This document shows positions 1 to 9,600 of a DNA stretch of 13,235 nucleotides, in pieces. Origin of the DNA: Chloromonas sp. AAM2 (taxonomy: Eukaryota; Chlorophyta; Chlorophyceae; Chlamydomonadales; Chlamydomonadaceae); the NCBI GenBank assembly GCA_004335635.1, contig QAXH01006088.1:44399-57633 (forward strand). Direction: 5' to 3'. Below the pieces are notes generated by a model, which was not told the origin of the DNA, searched no databases, and saw only the letters and a program-made list of their open reading frames with translations. The position numbers were made by a program, and so were the translations under genes. Numbering within the stretch: the stretch's first letter is position 1; each line of letters opens with the position of its first letter.

Positions 1-17
1 TTGTCAGTGCCTGACAA
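1..17. repeat. Perfect 7-bp inverted repeat at the window edge
   Basis: Arms TTGTCAG and CTGACAA around a TGC loop. It may extend further left outside the window. Function unknown. Confidence 0.6.
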
Positions 18-18
18 A

Positions 19-82
19 CTGAACTGAAACTGAGTGAATTGAAGAATGAAGAATGAAGACTCAGGCTGAGTGAAGTGAACTG
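19..82. repeat. TGAA-rich simple repeat patch
   Basis: Degenerate repeats of TGAA/GAATGAA, including two exact tandem copies of GAATGAA at 44-57. Low-complexity noncoding DNA; no role is evident. Confidence 0.45.
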
Positions 83-106
83 CCAGAGAATGATGCAAAT
101 CATTCC

Positions 107-141
107 AGTTGATTCCGGTTGATCACTATATTGAATCAACT
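107..141. repeat. 9-bp inverted repeat in the downstream flank
   Basis: AGTTGATTC at 107-115 and its reverse complement GAATCAACT at 133-141, with a 17-base spacer. Related TTGAT words also occur near 118 and 156. Confidence 0.5.
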
Positions 142-672
142 TGGTGGAGTTTCAGTTGATTTACAGCAGAGTCAAAGGGGGGTACTTGTCCGTCGGACGC
201 AAATCATGCGTGTGTATGTCACAAAGGCCATGAACTGAAGGACGTGTTTGTGTGAATCTGAGCTGAACAGATGGGGATGCACACAATCTGGATGAACCCG
301 AGTAGGCGCGGGAGGAAGTGTCAGCATTAGCGATCTGATCGTTTGCTCTCCAAGCAGGTATCGACCTGTATTGCTCTGCTCAAGTGACACACAACAGTTT
401 GTCCTTCAGGCAGTCCGCCCGATCACAAACCATCAAAGCTCATTCGGTTTATGCGTTCTGAAACCATTGAGCAAACAAGAGACGTGTGTGCTAAAGGGCA
501 CAGCATTTCTTTCTTACATTCAACCATCTGCACTTGCATGAGCCCAATGCCCGAGACCCTAACACCTGATCGAGCGTTGAACATGAGAATCCGTTGCACG
601 ATTTATCACAATGTCAGTCACGCGGCTGAGCCAGTATTTGCGTGGACGTGCTTCCTGGTGTGCACTCCCTCC

Positions 673-677
673 TTACA
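673..677 (-). terminator. Candidate poly(A) signal TGTAA
   Basis: TGTAA on the minus strand, about 425 nt after the stop, a usual 3' UTR length for chlorophycean algae, where TGTAA is the standard signal. It is the first such site downstream of the stop and follows a perfect 10-bp hairpin by three bases. Other TGTAA sites on this strand lie at 514-518 and 161-165. Confidence 0.5.
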
Positions 678-680
678 AGG

Positions 681-703
681 TTTAAACACAGCTTGTGTTT
701 AAA
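681..703 (-). repeat. Perfect 10-bp inverted repeat (hairpin) before the poly(A) signal
   Basis: Arms TTTAAACACA and TGTGTTTAAA with a 3-base loop. On the minus-strand transcript the hairpin ends three bases before TGTAA. The stem is AT-rich and has no U tail, so it is not a bacterial-type terminator or a histone stem-loop. Confidence 0.75.
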
Positions 704-1099
704 AATAGGATGTCCAAGGTCAGACTGAGTGCATGCTTTGCACAAATAGTTCAAACGCACGATGACAACTGAACTGAAAAACCAGCACAGCAGCTCTGCT
801 CAGCAGTATAGGTCTGAATGTTCAACAACAGTCTCTGTCCGTCGCGGGCTGGCCACAACTGATGCATTGGCCGTAGAGATGATCAAAAACCTCAAAAGCA
901 CAGATAACAATGTCAAAGACGAACACATATGGCATTGGGAAACGCTAGGTCTCACAACTGGCACAAGTCAGGCATCAATGTCGCATCATGTCACAACAAA
1001 AACGTACTGCAAGCCAGGGGCACGAGCCGATGTTGTTCAGCAGGGGCTGAGAGGTCAAACAAGCAGCCTGGTCAGGTTCGGTCTGCATCCGTGGCTGTG

Positions 1100-3658
1100 T
1101 TAGCACAGCGCTTTTGACATGAGTGCTGCAAAGGCACGCTCTTCTTCGTCCTCGTCATTATTCGCGGCCGGGGACTCGGGAGGCGCACCACCAGCCTCAG
1201 ACAGCAGTGGTTCCGCAGCTGCTGCAGATAGTGGTGGCGCCGTCAGCACCGGCTGGACTTGTGCAACAACCTGCACAGGTGCTTGATGCTTGGCGTCGGG
1301 CATGACACCCAAGTTAGGCTCTGCATATTGCTGTGGTACCGTTGTTGCTGGCGCAGGTGCTGGCAGTTGTGTCGGTTGCGCTTGTGCTGGCACCTGTGCA
1401 GCGGCGGTTTCTGTTGGCGCGCCGGTTGCCACTGATGTCGCCACTGGCACGGCAGCAACCACCGCTGCTGGTGCCGCTGGTGCTGCTTCCGCTGGTGGTG
1501 CTGCGGGCGACAAAATTTGCGGCCGTTCCTCAGGCTGCTGCTGCTTTTGAACAGGAGCCACAGGTTGCTCGGGCTCTCCCTGGGCCATGGCATGTGCTGC
1601 TGCCTCGGGTGGGCTAGAGGAGGGAGGAACTGATGCAGGTGCTGGCTCTGAGGCTGTGGGGGCAGGAAGTTGGACTGCCATGTGACTTTGATGCGTAAGT
1701 ATGGCGGGTTCTGCTGCCCCAGGGGGCACTGGCAGGTCAGAGCTGAACCTTCCATGTGCACCCTGGCTGGGGGCTGCAGTAGCCGGTGCCTGGGGCGCAG
1801 GCTGAGGCGGTGGGGTTGCAAGTGATGCAGGAAGTGCTGGGGAGGCGCTTGTGCTGTGTGGTGGTCGCGGCAAGGGAGGTGGGGCGAGCAGATCAGAACC
1901 AGGTGGGGGCACAGCCAGGGGCGGCAGCAAGGGAGACGAATGATTGTGCAATCGCTCTGACATCTGTGTTGGCGCACGAGCCTTTTCCGGTGTGGGCGCA
2001 GCCACCTCTAGCGAAGGCAGCTGCGGCACGTGCGCCTGCTCTGATTGTCGCTGTGCCTGTTGCTGTGCCATCTGCAGGGCAGGTTGCGAGGTGGTCACGA
2101 TGGCTCCTGCAGACCCAGGCCCAGTGGTGACGGTATGCGAGGCGGCGGGGCGTGGGGATGGTGTCACACTGGCAGGTGGCCCCCACACAACTGACCCACT
2201 GCTGACGCTATTCAACGCAGTGGATGGCTGGCGGATGATGGGCGGTGCTGGCCCTGGCTGCTGCTGCAGCTGCTGTTGTTGTTGTTGCTGGATAGAAGGT
2301 GATGGTACGCGGCCTGTCCGAGAACCTGGCGGCATGCCATAGCCTGAGGCAGCACCCTGCACCCCCTCAGGCGTGCCTTCATGCGCTGACACACGAGTTG
2401 AAATGCCTCGCACTGGGCCCAGTTGCTGCTGCTGTTGTTGTTGCTGCATCTGGCGCTGCTGCTGCATGTGCAAGTGTTGCTGCTGCTGCTGGTGGAGTTG
2501 TTGCTGCTGTTGCTGCGAGACCATTGCCTGGTAGGCAGCAGCATGCATGGGCAAGTGGCCCACGCCTTGTGCCGCAGCCGCCACAGCCGCCGCCACGCCC
2601 CCGCCTACTTGCTTGACACCTTGTCCACCTGAGTTGGCGCTTCCAACCGCTGCACCTGGCCGCTTAGCAGCAGCAGCACCGCTGCTGGTCGGACTAGTGG
2701 CAGGAAGTGAACCGCCGTGTGACAGCTGCTCGCCATGACGCACACCCTGCTGGTGGTGCTGTGTTGGGCCACCTGATGTGAGTTGAGTTGGTGCGGAGCT
2801 GTGATGTGTGTGATGGATAGCAACACGGTGCTGTGACAGCCCACCAGAACCTCCAGCACTTTCGCTTCGTCCTGGTGCTGCAAACCCCTGCTGCTGGTGT
2901 TGCTGGTGTTGCTGCTGCTGCTGTTGCGCTTGGCTCATGTGTTGCTGGTGTGCAGACACTGCGGCCATGATCTGTTCCGCAGCAGCCAAACCCAGTGGCC
3001 GTGCCCGGTCAGGCTGAAGCATGGCTGCAATGTGGCCCCTGAGCGGGTCAGGAACGCTTTCCAACGCAACATGCCCGTACATCACTGCACGGAAGACCTC
3101 GTTCAATGTGGTTGCAGGAGCCGACATCACCAGTTGGCCAGCAGCAGAGGACGGGCCGCTGCCAACTGCAGTGCCGTAATTATTAGGAGCTCCACCCTGC
3201 CCTGCTGGTGCTGACGCTGCGGCAGCCACTTGCGGCTGCTGATGACTGCCACCACCACCAGTGTTTGCATGGGCTGCAGCAGCCACTGCAAGCTCCTGGG
3301 CTGCTCCAACGACGGTTGCCAGCTTCCCCGTGTCTCCTGCTGTAGCAGCCAGCAGTGCTGCCCCTTCCAAACTCAGGGCCCTTGCTGTGCCTGGCCCCTC
3401 CCCTGCCACATCGCCTCCGTGCGCCACCCCTTGTCCCGGCATCAGCTGCCCCTGCTGCTGCGAAGCAACCTGTGCCGCGCGGTGTATCTGTTGTGCGGCG
3501 TGCTGCAGCTGCTGCAGAGGTATCTGGCTCTGCAGGTAGTCTACCATGAGGTTCATTTTTGAGGTGAGCATGGTCTTGGAGCTCTGGAAGTCGCGGTTGG
3601 CGGTATCTATGGCGGACTGGGCCTTGGCTCGTATGCGTTCCATGAACTCCTGGTACTC
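1100..3658 (-). CDS. Exon O (last): coiled-coil end and 800-residue Q/A/P-rich tail
   Basis: Residues 2070-2921 and the TAA stop at 1102-1100. The first 70 residues (EYQEFMERIRAKAQSAIDTA and on) finish the coiled coil. The rest is low complexity: Gln runs, Gly/Ser stretches, then Pro/Ala/Val repeats, typical of disordered coactivator or silencing tails. One island around 2248-2308 (TLNEVFRAVMYGHVALESV and on) looks folded. The protein ends with an acidic and hydrophobic tail, NDEDEEERAFAALMSKALC. Acceptor TTGTATTCAG|GAG. Out-of-frame ORFs inside this exon come from the repeats. Confidence 0.9.
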   Translation of the reverse strand, partial: EYQEFMERIRAKAQSAIDTANRDFQSSKTMLTSKMNLMVDYLQSQIPLQQLQHAAQQIHRAAQVASQQQGQLMPGQGVAHGGDVAGEGPGTARALSLEGAALLAATAGDTGKLATVVGAAQELAVAAAAHANTGGGGSHQQPQVAAAASAPAGQGGAPNNYGTAVGSGPSSAAGQLVMSAPATTLNEVFRAVMYGHVALESVPDPLRGHIAAMLQPDRARPLGLAAAEQIMAAVSAHQQHMSQAQQQQQQHQQHQQQGFAAPGRSESAGGSGGLSQHRVAIHHTHHSSAPTQLTSGGPTQHHQQGVRHGEQLSHGGSLPATSPTSSGAAAAKRPGAAVGSANSGGQGVKQVGGGVAAAVAAAAQGVGHLPMHAAAYQAMVSQQQQQQLHQQQQQHLHMQQQRQMQQQQQQQQLGPVRGISTRVSAHEGTPEGVQGAASGYGMPPGSRTGRVPSPSIQQQQQQQLQQQPGPAPPIIRQPSTALNSVSSGSVVWGPPASVTPSPRPAASHTVTTGPGSAGAIVTTSQPALQMAQQQAQRQSEQAHVPQLPSLEVAAPTPEKARAPTQMSERLHNHSSPLLPPLAVPPPGSDLLAPPPLPRPPHSTSASPALPASLATPPPQPAPQAPATAAPSQGAHGRFSSDLPVPPGAAEPAILTHQSHMAVQLPAPTASEPAPASVPPSSSPPEAAAHAMAQGEPEQPVAPVQKQQQPEERPQILSPAAPPAEAAPAAPAAVVAAVPVATSVATGAPTETAAAQVPAQAQPTQLPAPAPATTVPQQYAEPNLGVMPDAKHQAPVQVVAQVQPVLTAPPLSAAAAEPLLSEAGGAPPESPAANNDEDEEERAFAALMSKALC

Positions 3659-6600
3659 CTGAATACAATCAAACAACCGCACACCGGGCAAGTGAGGCCA
3701 AAAATGACAGAAATGAGCAGAGCAGGTTGACACACGGCAGGGGCACAACAGCAGCGTTAGACAATGTTGGCATCAGCCGCATTAAACAACGGACTGGTGT
3801 CAGACAGTATGCATTCTCTCCAACCAGGCTGTGCGGGTGCTGCCAGAACGAAACAAAATGGGTGCTCTCGCAGGCTTGCAAAGCAACACAAACCAAAAGG
3901 CAAACAGAAGCAAGAATCAAGGAAAACAGAATGGTGTCGTCCTCACCTTTTGTATATGCTGCACTTTGATGCTGTGGCTCCTGTCCAGCACCACCAGCTG
4001 CTCCTGGCACTCCCTCACGACCTTGAGTGCGTTCTTGATGGCCCCGTCATTCAGCACCCCCGCCATCTGGAGCAGCGGCATGAGCGTTGCCAGCGGCCCC
4101 AGGGGGATGTTCTCCTGGCTCACGGCCTGGTACACCAGCTGAGGGGCACGGGGAGGAAACAAGCCCAGGACATCGTGAAAGATCAGGGACCTCTGGCTGC
4201 ATGCTATCTAGTGACTGGAAGAGTTGCTTGGCAAACCAACGAGTAGCCACAAATAAAAAGACTGCCTGTGGCATTTGAGGGTGATGAATACATATGCCGG
4301 AAAGCATGGGGCCAAAGTGATGGAAACAGCCTGACTGCCAATTCCACATGCGAAATGGTGATCTCCTCACCTGGGTCATATCAGCAGTCACAATGGAGTT
4401 AAGCCGAGCAGAGAAGCTGTCCACTTCCGAGACCACCACCTGCTGCTGCTGCTGTTGTGCAGCCTGGGCGGCCTCGCGCTTGTCATGTGCAGCGCTGGCC
4501 GGGGCGGTCTGGCCTTGGTGGGCCGCGCCGTCCTGTGCACGGCAGGAGGAGCACATGACAGTCAGAACCAGCAGCGCAACGGAAGCAGACAGACAAAGCA
4601 CAAGCCATATCCATAACCATCCAGCACAGTACCGTACCATTCCTGCGATTCTCTACCACCTTTGTATGGTAACCAACACGAGCAACGTTGGTTGCTGCAA
4701 CTGCGAAGCTGTTCACTTCTTGCGGGTCAGCTGTAGCAAAACGCTACCCATGTAAGGGTTGGTACATGCAACATGCCAGCTACATCAACGGCTTGCTTGT
4801 GGGACTGTCGGTTTTGGTTGGTTGCCACAGACCACTAGGGTGCGAGGCGGGCACCTTCAGACACCTTCTTGAAAGTGCCCATAGGAAGCTCTACATCAGC
4901 CATGCACTGCGCATCAGCCTGCCAACAGAGCCCAGCATGCACACACCTCTGCCAGCTGTTGCGAGCGGACATGCAGTTCCCTGTAGTAAGACAGGCGGGT
5001 CAGGATGTGCCAGAAGACCTGGTCCAGCGCATGCAGGTCGTGCTGGTGACGGTCTGCCAGCCGCGCCAGGCCGTAGTTCTCGCCAAGGCCGGCCTTCATG
5101 AGGTGCGCAGCCACCGCCACCACGGCCACAAGCGTGTAGTCATGGAAGTCACTGGGCGGCTCGTCGTCTTGGCGCATCATCAACAGGATGTCCGCGACCT
5201 GGGCAACAAACGCAATTCCATGACCAACCAAGGGTATGCGCAACAAGGCTGTGCTTGGCCGGCCGCCCTATACATGTTCTGATAAGAAACATACTGTTCT
5301 AGTCACTGTAAAACCATTATCATAGCAGTGACATGGTCACCCATGGCTGTGCTTGGCTGACACCTGCAGCATGAGGAACCATGGTTTGATGCATCCTGCG
5401 CCAAGAAAGCAGACGTCAGGACTTGTTGCAGCTGCCACGTGTTTCCTTAACCTGGTGTCGGTCACGGTCACACAGGCAAACCACACGTTCTGCCACCTTA
5501 CCTGTCTGGCCATGTCCAGAATTCCTGGGAGTGCTTCTTGCGGCACCTCCAGCTCCTGGGCCACAGCCCTGAGCCGTGCGTACCCATGCTGTGCCACTGC
5601 ATGCTCAACAGTAGTGGGGTCAGCAATCAGCGCCTTGATGCTATCCATGCGTGCCACTTCCCGGGAGAGAATGTCACGCACAGACCGGGGAGACACAAGG
5701 ACGTTGCCCTGATGGTTAGCGCCTGGTGTGCCGTGCGGATCGACTGCCATCGCCTCCTCGTCTGCACGCCGCCGCCGCTTGATGGACCGATCGCCCCCTG
5801 GCGTGCCGTTAGCATGCGGGACCAAGGCACCGCCACCGCTGCCACCATGCTGTGCATGCTGGTGAGCGCCCTGCTGCCCAAGTCCTGTGGCAGCATTGCC
5901 GTAACCTTGTGCTGGCCCGTAAGAAGGCCCATACCCTGATGCCATGTTGTTGTGGTGCTGGTAGGCATCCTCGTCATCACCACGTTTGCGGCTGCGCCCA
6001 CCGCGTCCGCCACGCGATGCATGCTGCTTGCCAGCGCCACCCCCGCTCATCCCCACACCGCCCCGGCCGCCACGCCCACCCCGGCCCCGTCGCATCCCAT
6101 CATCGTACGTCTCGTACCCTCCCGGCGCTTCAAGGGACGGTTGGCCGCTTGCCGTGACCCGCAACCCACCGCCAACGCTGCCGTTGCGGCCTGTGGCTTC
6201 CAAGTAGTCCTCCGACCCTCCGTCATCATGATCGTCGTGGTCGTGCATTGGACCATCGTCATCCATAGCCATCATACCACCAGTTTCGCGATCAACTGAC
6301 ATTTCCTGGTCCCCAATGGACCGCTCCCGCCCAGTGCCTGCACCTCCTTTTCCACCCAGCAAACCTGCAGCCTCCTCCTCCTCCTTAACCAGAGCTGCCC
6401 ATCGCTCGGCAAGCAGAGATTCCCACCACTTGGCGTTTGCCACTGCTCCTTCACCTGCCCGCGGTGTTGTCGACCCACTGTTTGCACCAGGGCGGCCCTC
6501 GTCATCCTCCCCGCCGTCCGGTGCTCCGTCTGCCCCCTCTGCTGCCTCCACATCCATGTCACCAGCACCATCAGCACCTGCCGTGGCTGCCAAACCCGCA

Positions 6601-9600
6601 TCATCGCTTGATTCAAGCGCCATAGACGCCACTGCTGTCTGCAGTGACTCGCTCCAGACCCGTGCCAGAAAAGCACGGCCGCCTGCCGGCTGGGCGACTG
6701 CACCGTCTGGTGGCAGCAACCCTGTCACACAGCCCGCTGCATCCGACTCGCTGCCTACGGGTGCCACGAGCATGGGCTGTATCGCCTGCTCCGCCTGGTC
6801 TAGCAGCCATGCAAGCTGCTCCACAGTTAGCGGTGGCTGACCCACTGACACTGCTGGTGGCGCTGGATCGGTGCCACCAATTGACGGCGGCTGGGCTGGG
6901 TCAGCTGCATCAAGCACCACTGCTGTGTGACCTGCTGCACTGCTTGTGTTCTCAGCTGTTGCATGTGGTGGTGATGGTTGCGCAACCATTGCAGGTGCTG
7001 CTTCATTGGATTGTATAGGATGCGGTGTTGGCTGTGCCTCGGAAAACAAGAACTCCGCACCATTTTTCAGCACGGATTCCAGCAGTCTTGTTCCAGTGAC
7101 AGAGCTGCGTGCATGTGGGCCTGCCTGGAAGATGGCAGCCAACGCATGTGGTGCTCCCGGCGCATCAACCAGGGTCATCAACCGTTCCTCAACGGTTGGG
7201 CCTGTCACCAGCCGCAGAACAGGGACGCAATGAGTGCCGTCTCCCAAGCAATGTGCCCGTCGCAGCGCCTGGATGTCCAGCAGGGGATGCCAGTCACTGT
7301 CAAACAGCACCACCGCTCCAACAGTTGGTAGGTCCGTGCCTAGGCCACAAGCTTTCGAGGTGATGAGCACAAGACGCACGGGGCTATCCGCAGCCTTCAG
7401 TTGCTGCATCTCGGAGTGCTGCACAGCAGTGGGCAGCAGAGGGTCCAGGCTGAGGACTGCCTGGGGCCCAAGCTTGTCCTTTGCCCAGGCTGACACCACC
7501 TGCATTGCCCTGCTGGACTGTGCCACGACCAGCAGCCGCTTGCCACGTTCCTGCATCAGCCCTGCCAACCGCTCCAGCGCCTGCAGCTTGCCGCTCTGTG
7601 CTGCACTGGCAGCAGCACTCTGTTCAGAACCAGCCACAGCCGCAGCAGCAGCAGGGCCAGCTGATGCCACAGCAGGATTGGGAGCAGGTGGTGGTGTGCC
7701 GCCTGTTGGTGTCGTGGCCTGGTCTGCACCAGCCAGTGCTGAGCTGGTGCGGGTCTTGAGGGTTGTGGCAGGTTGGGGTCCCGGGCTCCCTTGATGATGG
7801 GCGGAGTCTGCCTCCTCTGGCTCATACTCTGGCAGCAGCCAGGGGTGGCTGCACACCTTGCGCAGCTCATTGCACAAGTGCTTGAGCTGAGCTGAGCGGT
7901 GCCCAGAATGCCTGTGAGGACGCAAGACACGAGACCACACTCTGTTGGCGTCAGATTGTGTAGGGCAGGTGTGCACCAAACAGGTTAAACACCAGCTGAT
8001 TTGGTGGCGTACTGTAGCTACCACGTGGCTGCGAAAGGATAGCCATAGGCAATATTTGGCCCCCCAAGATAACCAACTCGCACGTACACGTTGGCAGCCC
8101 CATTGAGCGGGTTGTACACTCACCGTGGTGGCTTGGGGTCCGTGAGAACATCGTAGTGCCTTGCCAACACTTTGCGGTAGGTATCCATCTGAGGCCCGGT
8201 CATGTGCACAGGCACAAGCACCTCATGCCGCAGTGGGGGCACAGGGTACATGCTGGAGCCAAAGCTAGGCGTGGCATGGGGCTGAAGCAGCGCCTGCAAC
8301 CTGGCAGCCACGTCTTCTGGCGCTACCTCAGCAGCTGCCTCTCCCAGCACAGCATACAGCTCCAGCAGCGGCTGTGGCCCAAAGGGCGCTCCCTCTGAAC
8401 GAGGCTGGTGTACAAAGCCAAGGAGGGCCAGCAAATCCTCAGGCGCACGCACTGAGGACAGTACGCCATCTAGCAGCATCACTCGCTGCCGGCATCGCAC
8501 CTCCAGAAGCGCTGCGTGCGCCTTGGGTAGCTGAACACTGCGGGATCTGCACAAATGAATGCACCGATAAACATGCAGCGTGAGAGAGCCATTGAGCAGA
8601 GCAGGCAGTGGTTAGTAAGGTGATGCAGCAGCATTAGGTGATACTGCAAGTAACGCAAGCCACCAGTGGAATACACTGGTGCTAGCAGCAGCAGGAGCAG
8701 TGATGAACATGCATTCACAGAATGCGTATCTGAGATGGCCCACCTCTGCCGCATGTCCACGACCATGGTCTCCCAGGTGATTGCACCCATGGAGCCCTGG
8801 TCTGCCACGAACGCTTCGTAACTCGCCAGCACCACATCAGGCTTGGGCAGCTGCTGGTGATGCCCACCACTGCTGCCATTGCCCCGATGACGAATCGCCT
8901 GCAGTCACACACGTTGCACATTGAAATCAGATCCAGGCCCTTGTTGACACAGGGCCACACGCCTTTGAACGTGTTATCGAGCGACACCAAAACAGGTGTT
9001 ATCTCCCAACCATCGTGCTGAATCACATGAGACCTGCATTCACTTGGCTTGCTGCATGAACTGAGACGCCACATTTCAGGAGTGTACGAGATCACACTTC
9101 TCCACGCACCTTGAGTTTGTTGTCCATGGAGCTGGGTGTCATCCACAGCTCATGGTCATGCAGTACGCTGCGCGCAGCACTGCAGCCGCTGTACACCAGC
9201 AGGTTGCAGCCGCCACCTTGCGCCAAACCCACCCCTTGTCCTGCCTGTGAGGTGGGGTGGTTGGCCCAAAAGTTCCACTCTGCCTCCCAGTGCTCAAGTT
9301 GAGCAGCGGGCACAATGACCAGCAGGGGAGCGGCAGCCTGGAACTCCCACCTGCAATGAACACAGGCCAACAGTGACAGTTTGAATGTCTGATTGTAGCA
9401 GTGTGGGCTGAAACATTCCACATGACAACGCAAATTGACGTCTGGCGATACACCAAAGAAATAGAGCGAATGAAAGGAACAAACAATGGCAGCGTAGAAT
9501 GCTCTTTCATGCACCCAAGGACCTGCCTAGACACGCACAGGCGGCCTGTACTATACAAGGTAGCATAAAGCATGCAAGCATGACTAAACACTTACAGGAC

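Larger units (their letters stand above)
1..1099. other. 3' UTR and downstream flank without a gene
   Basis: Downstream of the stop. Base use is visibly more AT-rich than in the exons. The ORFs on both strands are short, overlap one another and show no family motif. The region holds candidate poly(A) signals, two perfect short hairpins, one 9-bp inverted repeat and a TGAA-rich patch, listed separately. The start of a neighbouring gene is not seen. Confidence 0.7.

Noticed and set aside
762..1103. 113-codon plus-strand ORF downstream of the gene
   Set aside because: It lies in the 3' UTR and flank, converges on the stop of the main gene, and has no recognisable domain or low-complexity signature of this genome's exons.
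1243..1977. 244-codon ORF on the minus strand
   Set aside because: It is an out-of-frame reading of exon O. The product is a Pro/Gln/His/Arg mixture typical of shifted CAG/GCN repeats, with no domain.
1944..2342. 132-codon plus-strand ORF with a long Cys run
   Set aside because: The Cys run is the complement frame of the Gln-coding CAG/CAA repeat. Not a cysteine-rich protein gene.
2423..2932. CTG/CAG repeats as a CRISPR array or noncoding microsatellite
   Set aside because: Repeat units are 3 bp, in frame with a long coding exon, and have no spacer structure.
3659..3748. Extension of exon O upstream to a Met at 3748
   Set aside because: The added residues precede a strong acceptor (TTGTATTCAG|GAG) and would split the coiled coil. 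Splicing from exon N keeps frame and helix.
6316..6840. 174-codon ORF on the plus strand
   Set aside because: Antisense to exon K, rich in Ser/Pro/Ala from reverse reading of the acidic low-complexity region. No motif or independent gene signal.
7912..8123. Extension of exon K upstream to 8123
   Set aside because: The sequence is an intron with GTGAGT donor and CCTCACAG acceptor. Removing it joins the family-conserved YDVL and LCNELRKVCSHPWLL segments at the expected spacing.
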